Numbered from the stretch's first letter, positions 45,945 through 57,697 are shown. The stretch: DNA of 64,000 nucleotides from Schistocephalus solidus (GCA_017591395.1 WEDG01000895.1:248001-312000); one strand, 5' to 3'. Made by a program: numbers and translations. The notes: generated from the letters alone by a model not told the origin.

Positions 45945-46290
45945 AGACTGCCAAGTTTTTCACAAGTGGGTCAAAGGAATTATTCAAATCTGCCAAAATC
46001 CTCTAACAATTAATTGTGCCTGGAAGTCATCTGGAGGCATCTAGATTGATTGCTTAGGAAATCCGGCTTGGGCAGTCAGCTTACTATATCGAAATTGATG
46101 GATTCCATACGTTGCAGTAGGCTTGGCGGATACCTTGACCCAATTGTGATTAAACATACGGCTCCAGGTTGAGCCTCATAGCTCAGTTGGCTAGAGCGTT
46201 GGCTGTACAAAAGCCTTCCCCTTGCTAGCGTGGGTTTGAATCCCATCGAGGCTACCGAATTTTTCACAAGTGGATCAAAGGAATTGGTTA
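45945..46290 (+). mobile_element. SINE family 2, best-preserved copy
   Basis: 46165-46260 folds onto a tRNA-like pattern: A box in 'tagctcagttggctagagcg', B box in 'gggtttgaatccc', acceptor-like ends. Then follows 'ttttcacaagtgg'. The upstream part (45945-46160) begins with the same tail sequence, so copies are joined head to tail. It has no proper anticodon arm, so I call it a SINE and not a tRNA gene. Confidence 0.75.
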
Positions 46291-46884
46291 TATTGCCGAC
46301 TGCCAGATTGATTGACCTGCCACCTTCACGGCTATTCATTCCATCAAGCGTTGAAAGTTGTTGAAATTTGCGCTCATTAAGGGTGCGATCGGGTGACGGA
46401 TTTTTGGAGGCTGATATAAAACTGAGACTTCATCAAAATGTTATTACTTTTTTTAGAATGGAAGTCAGCGATCAATATACTGCTAAGCAAATGAAAGCAT
46501 TCTAATCAATTCCCTACTTAAAAAGTTTTTTGTCACGGCATTTTCCTCTTGGAGGCTGGATTCCTGTATCTTTTTTGTAATCATGCCTAGGTACACAACT
46601 GTTCCCCGTGAATAAAGCCAGAAGACATATAATGACAGATATAGGTGAAAGCAAACAAAATTGTCGTAATGATGTTAAATGGATTATTTTGGTTCACCTT
46701 GCCTAATTCTAGGCATTGTTCTTTTGTTAATATTTTCCCACGTGCCTTCTAACTTGCATTGTAAATATGACCTAACGACTGCCGCGACAGCCTTTCGGCT
46801 ACCAGATTTGGTATGTGCTCAGAGTTGAAGTCTGACAGCAAGACATTTGACATTGTACTCAAATGACATCATACATAAAATTGG

Positions 46885-46888
<4 letters not shown>

Positions 46889-46934
<46 letters not shown>
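46889..46934. repeat. (AT)n microsatellite
   Basis: 23 uninterrupted AT units. Confidence 0.95.
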
Positions 46935-46939
<5 letters not shown>

Positions 46940-49900
46940 TACGGTCCCAATTCTCGGTGTGGTTGACAAAATACTGTCAGCCAAATATATCACTACGTTA
47001 TGCAACAGAAAGTTTCATAAATAAACAAATCAGTTTTTTAAAATTGACAATGGCATTTCTTGTACCTGCCTGCGTATGCTTTACGTTGGGATGATATCAG
47101 ATTTTTGGGTTTCCGAAGTGGTTTATTTGAAGGACGTTTGCTAATATTAGTTTTTTATAGCAAAACGCACCAAAGAATAGGAGTTGGTCTGTTATAGTAA
47201 AACAGACGTGGCAAATTACTTGGATATCCCGAAACGTCTGATTTTACCCAAATATGAAAAGGCATTGCTCTTTCTTAAAAGACTTTTCTAGCCACAAAGA
47301 AAAGCAAAGATTAAAAAAAGCAATATTAAATACACTCGAGATGTTGTGAATAAGTCAATCTACTGTACATTTTGTGGAGAATTTATGACTTCAGTCAGAT
47401 AATGTAAGGTTTTAAGGATTTCTGTAATATTTAACTTCGAACCGCAAACTAACACAACCAGAATTTGCTTTTTTAAATGTTGCTTTATTGCTGAAAATCC
47501 ATTGCGCTACTCAGTACAAATCTGTCTCTTCCTGGCACATGTGCTGACTTTGAAGATTTTGTTCATCCGAACCGTTTAATGGCAAAAACTAACAGAAACG
47601 TCAGTAAGCTATTGAATGATGTGCGAATTGCACGAGCAGGGTTTCAAAATTATACTTAGCCAAAATATTATCCACAGTGTGATTCTGGGTGTTCAGCAAC
47701 CACATGATTGGTTGAAAGTTGTCAATGGTAGATCGATGTGGTCACTGAGTTGCAATTAAGTCCTTCTCTTAGTGAAACCTATGTTTAAACTCGGCAAGTT
47801 GTGAACACGTGAAGGACGTTCAAGGAATTCGAGTCTAAATTATCCAGTTAAATTACAACTGCTCGCCCTTCTCCGCAAGTTAAATTAGCCGAGAAACTAG
47901 CCGCCTAGCTAAGCACATGCGAGAACCCCACCCTAACTGGCTACAAAAGAGACCTAAAAAAATGTTCATCTCTAACAGAATTTCGCCTTATTTGGTTGCT
48001 AGCAGCTACCGGGAAAGACTTCACTTAGGTATTTCAAATCACTTATAAAGTGCTAGCAAGCCACTCAAAATTCTGGCACCATGACATACAGCAGAAGCAG
48101 AGGCCATCTGGCTAACCAACCTGACTTTTTGCTCACAGAAGGCCTTCACAAAAGCCCTCAAGCTCCTCTGGCCAATACGAACTCAGTATGCTCGTTCGTG
48201 CATCCTGCTACATCGCGTTTCGCCGACGAGACAGAGGCATAGCTCATCAGAAGGATCCCGTTTTTCCCTTTCTATTCTTAAAACGCTTGGCAGAATCAGA
48301 CCTACATTACTGAAGGCCCTCAAACTGGTTTTCCACCTCTACTGTGCCTTGTATAGTTTACCTTCCATGAGTTGTATTATTGTACAAGCCTGAGGATGCA
48401 TACTCAGAATTTTAAGTTCACCGCACCTGACTTCGTTACTGCTTACATGGGTAGGAATAAAAACCTCTGCCATGGGTGTTTGTTGTTTTGAGCAATTAAT
48501 GTCTTTCTGCCTTTTTTAGCTTCAAAAAGAGTAGAGCGATTCCTTACATCAAGAGTTTGATGAAAAAAACGTTTGAGTGGAATGATAAGAACTCAAATTT
48601 CAACGCTAATGGGAAACTGTGAAGGAACATTTGCAGCTGTGTTTACCTAGATGGTGTGCTTGAATTGCAATCAATATGTCATTAATTTAGTTTTTTTATT
48701 TTTTCGCAGGTACTTCTAACTGCATGTCTGCCAATGCTCAGTCGCGAACTTGAGCATCAATCATGCACTATGATATCAAGGCAGTTGAACATACGATCAG
48801 AAAAAAGTATTTGTCGAGTTCAACTGTATGAGCAGGCAGTAAATAAACATTTCACTAATATTTTCGTTGCCTTGGGATAAATTTAACCGAAACATGGTGA
48901 CCGGTTCTCACAGAGACAGGCTTACGGTCACAAAGTGTAATAATGTGTCTGGTAATAAGATTAAAGACGCGACATCGATGAAGTAACTGGTAACTAAAGC
49001 ATGTAGAAAGACATTAGCCCTGAGATTTGCAACGCTATGAATAACCCACCAATTCATTTGGAAAACGAAAGGAATAGGGCATTCGGTTACTTTAATTAAT
49101 TACCCTCTGTGACTTAGACCACCAGCATATCGAAACGATGAAATCCTCGATAAAATTGTCTAAGCTGATGTAGCCATTCACCCGAACCGAGGATATGCTT
49201 GTGATGAAGGTGACGGTTGTAGTGAATTTTTAAATGGCGTTTGGCACTGCTTAAACTCGCTGATCATGAACCTTATTGTCTGTTTCGTCAAATGAGAAAG
49301 CTCGCTGACACCGGAGATTATTTTTTTAAAATTTAGTGTCATCGTGCTCCTTAAAAATGTTGACATTTACAGTTCTGATAGGAAATTAGGTCCTGAGAAT
49401 GTTTCTAAGTCAGTTAAGAACCCGAGACTTACACGGATGGCTCAAGTCAAATGCAGAATAATGAGCCAAAACTTCACTTATAATATTACCAAATTTTCAT
49501 TGAAGGACCTAAGGGGTTAATTGGTGGCTAAAAGTTTGTTTTTGGTGAATTCCCATCAGGTCAGTCACAAGAACTGACATTTGATATCAGCATGTTGTAC
49601 ATAGGTGAGCTTTGGTTTGAGATAATTTAGCTAATTGCACTTCCCTCACCAGCGTCAGTATCAAGGTCCATTCCGGGCATTCCCTAGTCTCTATGGCATT
49701 CATCCGCCCTCATCCTATTCGTGAAAATAAACCGACAATGCCTTTAGAATACCGTATTCAGTCAAACAGAGTTTCCCAGAGATTTAAAATGAAGCCAAGT
49801 CAGTTAGTAACGTTGGATAGATTTTGAACTCAGTTCTCATCTTTAACTACTTTTATTCCATATACAGTACACAGGCTCCGTTGGATGAGCAAATTTTTTA

Positions 49901-50240
49901 CCGATTGAAGTGCTTTGCCTTTAAATTCGATTTCATGGAAAGCTTATGTAGTAGCCATATGAGAGTATCTCGTGGGTTCAAATGCTAGTCGTTCCAAATT
50001 TAGAATACAGCTTTCGATCCCCCGCCTGATCACCTCCCCATCTCTTTATTTGACTTAGGTGGTGAAAACTTAATTGCCTACAGGCTCCTGGGTAGATTGT
50101 GACCAAAATGATGATTAGGAAGACATAGTTCAGCATTGGAGATAAGGCAGACCATAAAAATGCTCTGATACAATTTCCAAAGAGGATGATGAAAGGCACG
50201 CCAATGGTTTCACCGATTTCAGGACTCATAGCTGAGGTAC
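46935..50240. other. Long stretch without recognisable gene
   Basis: No convincing frame. 47900-48420 is less AT-rich than its surroundings and may be an old element, but no motif could be identified. Confidence 0.45.
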
Positions 50241-50249
50241 TCCTTCAAC

Positions 50250-51120
50250 TTTTGAAGTAACTGATCTTCCAATACCAAACATTTGGGCTCGGTAGCTGGA
50301 TAATAACTGCATCATCATCGAACGAGATCTGGTCCTGGAATTCCATGAATATTAACGCCGTCTTTCCGGACATACAATTCACAGTGGAGGATGAAGAAAA
50401 CAACCAGCTAGCCTTTCTCGGCGCCCTCATCTGCCGCAAAGATTGTGGTTGTATAAAAATTACAGGCGTCATGAAAGCGACCAATGCGACGCAAGATCTG
50501 AGCTTCAACAGCACCCACTCAATTAGCCACAAAGGCAATTGCGTATGGGCACTATACCAGCGTATCAAGATGCATTGCAGTGAACCGGAAGATAGGGCTG
50601 CTGAACTAAAATATATTAGACAGGATCTTAGAGTGACTAGGGTACCCACGCAACTTTTTCCGGCGCTGCATTCGTAAACGCGACACAGGGAAATCTTCAA
50701 CCAGCCCGAAATTCAGGCGAGCGTTCCCGAAAGTGAAGAACGCCTCAAAAGCCGTCAGTCAACTTCTCACATCATTCAGAGTTGAAGTTTCACACAGATC
50801 AAAGGCGATCATCGGGCCACAGGTTATGGGGCTGAGAGACAGTATCACGGCAAGAAAGGTCTGGAATCGTTTACCAGGTCTGGTGCAGTTGCGGGCAAAC
50901 CAAATACGTTGGAGAAACTGGGAGACTACTCCGAAAGCGAATGTCCGAGCCTGCAGGAGCGCTAAGGAGGAATGGCACTAACTCCAGATCACGGCTCATT
51001 TGATGGAACCCGGCCAAACTGTTAAGGTTTTTGACGCCGAAATCCTTGCAAGCAGCGATAGCCGCTACTTGTGACTGGTCCTCCGGCCCACATAATGAAC
51101 TTCCGCCTCCACATTCTGGG
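50250..51120 (+). mobile_element. Penelope-like element fragment: RT end plus GIY-YIG endonuclease
   Basis: A decayed RT C-terminal part (IIIERDLVLEFHEY, then after a frameshift AVFPDIQFTVEDEENNQLAF and CRKDCGC) runs into NRCIRK-like and FRRAFPKVKNASKAVSQLL. A GIY-YIG nuclease start (KYVGETGRLLRKRMSEP) and its later part (FDAEILASSDSR) follow. RT followed by GIY-YIG is the defining layout of Penelope-like elements. Several frameshifts and stops, and the RT N-terminal half is missing, so it is a dead 5'-truncated copy. Confidence 0.85.
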
Positions 51121-51174
51121 CTACGATGTTCTCTAGCCAAAATTGCTTAAATTGATTAAATTTGCCGCTCTAGG

Positions 51175-51295
51175 CTGGGTCTTGTAACTCAGGTGGTTAG
51201 AGAGTTCGCTGTACGCAGGCCTTCCCCTGGCTGTCCAAAGTTCGACTCAATCCCAGATCACCGAGTTTTTCAAAACTGCGTCAAATTACTTAGAT
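51175..51295 (+). mobile_element. SINE family 2 copy
   Basis: tRNA-like segment with 'aactcaggtggttagagagt', 'gttcgactcaatccc' and the tail 'gagtttttcaaaactg', matching the family at 46165. Confidence 0.65.
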
Positions 51296-51299
51296 TACT

Positions 51300-52225
51300 T
51301 ACTTATCCAAAGATATTTGTGCTAAAGATTCGAATTGCATACACTCGTCAGAAGTACCAGACAGACTTTCTTAAGTTAATTGGTTAAGAGATTTCCTACT
51401 TGTAATATCTTTCAGAATTTTGATCGTCCTATAATGAAGAAAATAAATTAAAATTCCAATAAATTAACAAAAACTGAGCAATGGGATTTCGCTTTTATCA
51501 AAGACAACCAAGAAAAGAGGTAAATCCCAGGACAACGCACATTGTTGCACCTGCTCAAAAAATCTACACTAACTGCAGGAAAGCGTTGACAGTTGCCTAC
51601 TGTCACTTCAGAAATTCAGCTAGATGCCATCCTAGGAAACGAAACTTTCATGAAAACCCTTTTATTTCCAGCTGAGACAAAACCACAGAAAACCACAAAA
51701 CTACCATATTCATCTTTTGCCCTCCGCCTTTGTGACAAAACTTTTCGCATTGCAGCCAAATCTGTTGTAGAAGAATTGTGTGCAGTCCCTACTCTTTTTG
51801 CCGAACTGATAGCGAACCTTCCTTCCTCTGAATGAGCACTTGTTGACAGGAAGCAGACAGTCTGCTAACGGGGCTGAAACAGAACAGATACCACAACAAT
51901 TGCCTCTTTTAATCTCACCGTCAGAAGCTTTTCATTACTGCTTAACTCGCTTTAACACTAACATAGCCCAGGTAGTGAATCCTGGCACTCGCATTGCAAA
52001 GGGAATCGAAAAAACATTGAGCACACTGAGTTGACCACAGATCACCTCACAACGAAAGTCTGGTTTACTTTTTTTAGAAAACGACCAATGAAATGTAGTT
52101 GATACAATAATATCATGCTCCGTTGACATGGCATTGCCTTAGTAGAATCAAATAATGCAAAATGCCACTTGCGAAGGCAACTGATTATAACAGCGACCAA
52201 TCGCCATAAACACCAGAGGACATGA
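51300..52225. other. No recognisable gene
   Basis: Several 60-80 codon frames overlap on the plus strand at 51481-52034 without known motifs. They could be element-derived. Confidence 0.4.
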
Positions 52226-52231
52226 ATTATG

Positions 52232-52735
52232 GATGTGAAGGGAAAGGAAAGAGAACATGTGAAAGCACAACGGATGGGACCGATCGGTGCGGAAACAGTG
52301 ACTGGACGTTATTGGTCGGATTTAAGATCCGCAAAAGGCAAAAAACAAACATTTAAATTTAAATGGGACAGTAAATTCCCCACCAAAATTTATTGGTCTG
52401 AGAATGAGTAAAGTTTACAGATAACTGTTACACTGGGCAGGTACATGGATAGTTAAAGGAGGCAAAAAAAAACCATATATTTGTGACTGACATCCAAGGG
52501 CATTCTAAGCTACACAGAGGATTAACGAGGTGACAATCGTGCAATACATGTTCAGACTGATGGTCCCTACGCATCGTTCCTTAAATACTCCTGACTTTTA
52601 AAAGAAGCATGGAATATACGGGTTTTCTGTGAAAGATGGCCTCCTAGCTCAGGCATGAACATGCCTCACAATAGCACAATAGGCATGTTGCAGAGTCAAA
52701 AGGTAAACGTTTAAAGTCATGGCACGAGGCGTTCA
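52232..52735 (-). pseudogene. Inverted, decayed copy of gene 5 promoter, signal exon and cassette F
   Basis: Reverse complement of 54085-54572. It keeps the TATTTAAG box and an ATG, but the signal-peptide frame hits TAG after LILCVA. The acceptor of the F exon is changed from CGCAG to TGCGG. A dead copy about 1.35 kb from its partner. Confidence 0.75.
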
Positions 52736-54084
52736 GAGAAAACACAAACGAAATATTAGAAGATTATTTTCAGTATTTAGATATGAATTTCCCTTCGTAA
52801 AAACTGAAGTTGCCGATGTTAAGTCCACAGAAATGTTAATTGCTAACTTGGATTCACTCAGTTAGAATTAAACGTTATGTGCTTAGGTTAAAATTTGACA
52901 TGAATATATTGATTAACATCTATCATTCACAACGATATAACCACAATATTCAGAAAGTTCCAGCATACGATTAGTAGTAAATACATAGGTTATATGATAA
53001 ACTACACTGACAGCACAATAACTAACTTTAAGCCCAAACAAGTAATTCGCTGATATTCTGTAGCTGTTGGAAATCATCGCGGCTTATCAGAGGGTCTCTC
53101 GGCGTTTCACGTGTGCCGATAACCCAGTTATGAAATTGGTGCTTTTAAGCTCCACAGACGAGCATTTACCACTTACACGTGCTCTCAGTATGCTGCAGCA
53201 TATCGCCTGTGCATAAACTGAACCTTGCTGGCAAAGATAAGGGAGACTGGAATGACTATTTTCGCCTTATTAGCCATCATCAGTTACCTATATCCAAGGT
53301 TATGTGGGACGAGTGAGTCCTATAACCGATCGATGAGCACAAAGCTACCATAAACTGAATTGTCGGAAGCTTGAATACGGAGTATATGACGTCTGTGCAT
53401 ATAAAAGGCCTTGTTGACGAGTGCATCTCACATTTTCGTAAAAACCTCTTCACGCTGCGTCTCAAGCAACATAAACAGGCTTCTATATCAACGCCGCAAC
53501 CTAAGCTACAATATGGAAAATTGTTTTTGTATTAAAATATCCAGCTGCCTAGGTTATTTTTGTTGTTTTTGTATTATAGGGTACGAAAGCACAGTTTAAA
53601 ACTGGGAGTTCTTGAAGCAGCAGCAGCAGCGGAAGGCACTTAAGCGTTTCTGTAACCGCATTTCGCTTATGTTGCTTTATTGAAACTGCCGTTTTCGTTC
53701 ACAGGCTTTTTAAACGTACTACAAAATCGTTTTATTGATGTTCCGCAATGACTTGAGATTTGTACCGTTCAGTGATTCCCAAGATAGATTTATGTCTAAT
53801 TAATGCGAAGTTAGTTTCAATACACTGCTGCATTTACGTCAATTTCCGATTTACTTTCGAATTTTCCGTGAATATAGGCCTATTTCATGATTTCCGCAAG
53901 CTAAAAGATTAATGGCACTAAATGCAAATCGGCAAGCACATTCTAATATGTGCCAGCCTTTCTGTGATGGAACGCAATGAAATTCATAGCACAAAGACTT
54001 ATAACCAACAAGGTAAGGACCATAATGCAAGTTGAATCGGAGCTGAGCAGGTAGTCAACGTGAAATATTAACATTTCTATAGAT
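52736..54084. other. Spacer between inverted copies
   Basis: Contains a minus-orientation SINE family 1 copy at 53215-53345 and a TATA-like TATAAAAG at 53400 with no signal-peptide exon behind it. Nothing else recognised. Confidence 0.5.
53215..53345 (-). mobile_element. SINE family 1 copy
   Basis: Core 'gggagactggaatgacta' and 'ttagccatcatcag', then the tail 'gtgggacgagtgagtcctat'. Confidence 0.7.
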
Positions 54085-54228
54085 GTCCTGTGCCATGACC
54101 TAAAACGCTTACCTTTTGACACTACAACATGCCTATTGCGCTATTGTGAGGCATGTTCGTGCCTGAGCTAGGAGGCCATCTTTCACAGAAAATCCGTGTC
54201 CTCCTTGCTTCTTTGTAAAAATCAGGAG

Positions 54229-54236
54229 TATTTAAG
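54229..54236 (+). promoter_or_regulatory. TATA-like box of gene 5
   Basis: TATTTAAG 38 bp before the ATG at 54267, conserved in the inverted copy. Confidence 0.55.
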
Positions 54237-54266
54237 GGACGATGCGTAGGGACCATCCGTCTGAAC

Positions 54267-54324
54267 ATGTATTGCACGATTGTGGCCGCGTTAACCCTCT
54301 GTGTAGCTGGGAATGCCTTTAGAC
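54267..54324 (+). CDS. Gene 5 exon 1: signal peptide
   Basis: 19 residues MYCTIVAALTLCVAGNAFR, with donor C|GTTAGT in phase 1. Confidence 0.7.
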
Positions 54325-54481
54325 GTTAGTCACAAATAAGTGTTTTTTTGCCTTGTTTAACTATCCATGAGCCTGCCCAGTGTAACAGTTATCTGTAAAC
54401 CTTACTCATTCTCAGACCAATAACTTTTGGTGTGGGACATTACTGTTTCATTTAAACGCAAATGTTTTATGCCTTTCGCAG

Positions 54482-54541
54482 ATCATGGACCTGACCAACA
54501 ACGTCCGGTCACTCTTCCCGCGCCGATCGGTCCCGCCCATC
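54482..54541 (+). CDS. Gene 5 cassette F (60 nt)
   Basis: Encodes DHGPDQQRPVTLPAPIGPAH with acceptor CTTTCGCAG and donor GTGCGT, phase 1 on both sides. Two codons longer than its gene 3 counterpart. Confidence 0.65.
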
Positions 54542-55633
54542 GTGCGTTCACTCCTTCTCTTTCCTTTACTTACCGTTTTGTTTGAAACATTTCGAGGTTG
54601 GCTTCTTATTAAAGCAGATTATGTCGTAGTCTTACGATAAGAGTTAAAACCGAAAAGGAACAGTTGATATTATGGACCCGGTTTGAGGATCTTCAGGCAT
54701 TTTTAGTCAAATTCAGTAACCTAGTACAGTTATTTCTTCCAGTTTCTGCATGCATCGAGTTACGCAGGTTGGCAGACCATGTGGTATGAAATGTTGATTT
54801 CTGGTTGAAGCTTGGTAGTCAGGGTGGAGCTGAAGACTATGGTTTAAATAACGTTGTGAAAATGAGGAAACCTAGCCACTATTCAACTATCAGCGTACTG
54901 CGTTGTATACAGTGCCTACTGCAGCGATGCAATCCGGTTTTGTCAAGTCAGCCAACTTAGGGGAGAATGCATTTGCTATTCAAACGTTCTTAGTCAAGAC
55001 CACGTAATTCCTTGCTAAAAGATATTTATAAGCTGCAATCAATCACGCTCATTATGGTAGCTAGCTTTGTACTTTGGGTTACTAGTAAATCCAGTTGGAT
55101 AATCCTTTCAAGTTAAAAAAGAAGCGATATTGCCAACATACAGGACGCATTCCCAGTACGAGTTTTCGACTGTCACAATTAACGATGTTCTCCTGCGGCC
55201 TCACGAGATGGGCGCAAAAGCGGTGACCTGCGCCTGAAAGAGTGAGGCAGACGTGTGCAGTATCCACCGCAAGTTTTTGATCTTAATTAACCCTGATCTG
55301 ATGGCAAGACAATTTCAACGCGATCTGAAGGTGTCATGGATGACTGCTGACCAGCTAACAGATGGCAAACACGAAGATTTTAATGCTTCAGGTTGAAAAG
55401 GCCTGTACTCGTTCGTCCTTGAAAATAGCTAGAGTGAAGTCTTCATCTAGCTTAGGAATGCAAAACAGCGAAGAAAATAGCTATTCAACCTGAAGATGTA
55501 GCAACCTTTAAGGTGTGGTTCAGGATGTTTGTAAGTGTTGCAAGGGATAGCTTACTTGACGTGCCAGATGTCCTCCAATCTCAAAAACATTCATTTTGTA
55601 GATTGGCTTAGATAAGACACCTGATTTAATTCA

Positions 55634-55864
55634 GTGAATGTTAGCATCCGAAGCTCTAAGCGGGAATTAGTCTTCAGTCACGAGGTTTCTCATGGAGCTT
55701 GCGTTGATTGGATCTCTTTGAGTATGCCCTGCAACTACTCCGAACATTTATCGCTCACTATGCACGAAGACAGTGGAGCCAGAAGTGTTTGCCACAAATA
55801 TTGCTTGCTTTTCCTCTTTTATAATATCACGCATCACTCTCAGACAGCTATTGGCAACAGGTGA
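55634..55864 (+). other. Open frame ending at left-arm edge, not recognised
   Basis: 76-codon frame running into GTGAGT at 55862, with the intron-like stretch to cassette B behind it. It could contain an additional exon, but no clear acceptor or homologue was found. Confidence 0.2.
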
Positions 55865-55964
55865 GTAAGGATATCGTTTAAAGTGTTACCATGGGAAAGG
55901 AAAAAAATCAATATTTAAGCATTAACTAAATAAGCAGTTCACCCAGAAGTGCTTCATCTTTCAG

Positions 55965-56006
55965 CTCCGAGGATTGCCGAGGAATTTCCAATCGAAAAAC
56001 CAACGG
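55965..56006 (+). CDS. Gene 5 cassette B (42 nt)
   Basis: Encodes APRIAEEFPIEKPT with acceptor ATCTTTCAG and donor GTTAGT. The IAEEFPIEKP core is identical to gene 4 B1. Confidence 0.7.
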
Positions 56007-56525
56007 GTTAGTCAAGATTTATTCTGACTTACCAGGCATACCATAGCACGCACCCACAAGACCATACCATAGTACCCACAAGTAATATATTATGCACACC
56101 CTTTGCTAGCTGGTTGTCCTATAGGCGTTCTGCGTTATTGCTGCTTTTATCCTCAAAATGTACAAAAACTAAAGGGTTTTAGAAAAATGAAGAGGTTATT
56201 CAAACACCATCGTCGGGACCCAGCAGTATTTGTTCATAAATCTACTTGAACAGTAGAAAACTCGAAGGGACAATTGCATCTCATCCAATTGACAGTATTT
56301 TAAAGGGGATTAATGCTTTTATTATGCTAACTTGACTTGGTACAAATAAATAAAAAAATTTCGTTTTTTGGGTACCCTCTCATATGTAAACTTTAGGAAC
56401 ACAACACACCACGTCATTAACCCCTTATGTAAACGGCACCTATGCGTTCATTAGACTTGACATAACTTCCATGCCTTTGTATCACTGCAACTAATTTTTT
56501 TCATTTTTTTTCTTTCTCCTTGTAG

Positions 56526-56702
56526 CTGCCCTTCCACAGTGCTTTCTGCCGATGGAAAGTGGACCATGCAGACGCCACAACGCACGGTTTTACTTTGACT
56601 CAAAATCCGGAACCTGCAAGCACTTTTGTCTACGGTGGTTGCCGTGGAAATGGCAACAACTTTTTGAGCCTGGCACAGTGCACGGCATTTTGTCTGCCTT
56701 GA
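56526..56702 (+). pseudogene. Gene 5 Kunitz exon, +1 frameshift, P1 Arg
   Basis: Acceptor CTCCTTGTAG, phase 1. The first three cysteines are in Kunitz spacing with reactive loop GPC-R-R. An extra T in CACTTTTGTC (around 56623-56627) then shifts frame before the YGGC motif, which continues in another frame to TGA at 56700. Confidence 0.85.
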
Positions 56703-57697
56703 TCGCCGCAGGACGAAAGTTGATGTCTCGCATACATTCGCTGTACAGCTTGAAAGTCAGCTTTCAATTGCAAAAATTACTGCAGGAACCGAACCGACTT
56801 TTTCCTTTACTGTAAAGTGGTTCTTATAAAATGCGCACTCGGAAAGCTACTTGAAATTAGATTTACTGGTCCGAAAAATCGATTGCACTAGTCTGCGACG
56901 TGATACGATTAATCAATATACTTCTGCACGCTTCACCTCTTTGAACGACGCTGCTCTCTTTATGTACTAATACTCCCGTTATATTGTTGATCATGAACCA
57001 GATATTGACTTGCAAAGTTCGATCGAAACCGTGGATAAAGGGGTCACTTGGGTACTTCTTAATGACGGTATTTCTGACGGTCGATGTTCACTGTGGACAT
57101 TTCGAGTGATTAAGCATCAAGTTTGGACGAACATTGGGTATTTCAATAGTTTTCTTTATACTTGAGGGATATAATAGAGCGTGCTGGTTATGCGAGAGAT
57201 CAGGCGAAATGACAACACACCACTTTTTCCCCAGGATGACGTGTGATGTTCGGTAGAATAATGTAAGATTTAGAAACGCTACAGTTTAAATTGGTTCTCG
57301 ATATAATTAAAGATTAAAAAAGCATCCAACGAGTAATTTGGAATAGCCACCGTAAATAAAATTAGATCAAGCTCATTTCAAGTTCAAACTTCACCTGGCA
57401 GCTTTTTGCACGAAAAACGGTATTTTTATATATTCTGGTTGATTTAGTTTCAGATAGCATATTCGCTTTACTGCCTGCACTTAAATTTGCATCAGGTCAA
57501 CGCCAAATATTTGATTGGGCACTTGCTTGAGCAATCTTTTGCAAAGCCAACTAGTTTTATGTAGTTACTCTTTCTTCAGAAACGATAGATTTTCAGTTTA
57601 TATTTGTAAGTGGATAAAGTTTTACTAATTTCCTCAAGTTTAATTCCAAATGGAGTCAACTTTCGCTGAACTTTGCCATTCTCTCCCGATGATTGGA

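Larger units (their letters stand above)
54267..56702 (+). pseudogene. Gene 5: micro-exon Kunitz gene, frameshifted
   Basis: Predicted exons are 54267-54324 (signal peptide), 54482-54541 (cassette F), 55965-56006 (cassette B) and 56526-56702 (Kunitz). All joins are phase 1 and splice signals are acceptable. The Kunitz frame is broken by a single extra base between the third and fourth cysteines, so the product would lose three of the six cysteines. P1 would be Arg, the only trypsin-type site in the cluster. The signal peptide belongs to the gene 2/3 type, while cassette B links it to gene 4. The 3' half lies in the left arm of the large inverted repeat, and the same frameshift is in the right arm. 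Confidence 0.7.

Noticed and set aside
46165..46260. tRNA gene
   Set aside because: It has A and B boxes but a poor cloverleaf, and the same sequence recurs at 43960, 45400 and 51175 with a shared non-tRNA tail, so it is a SINE head.
46889..46934. TA run as a regulatory element or replication origin
   Set aside because: Simple microsatellite with no associated structure.
53400..53600. Sixth gene of the cluster behind the TATAAAAG at 53400
   Set aside because: No ATG-initiated signal-peptide exon follows at the usual distance; the 62-codon frame here begins at TTG and has no donor site in phase 1.
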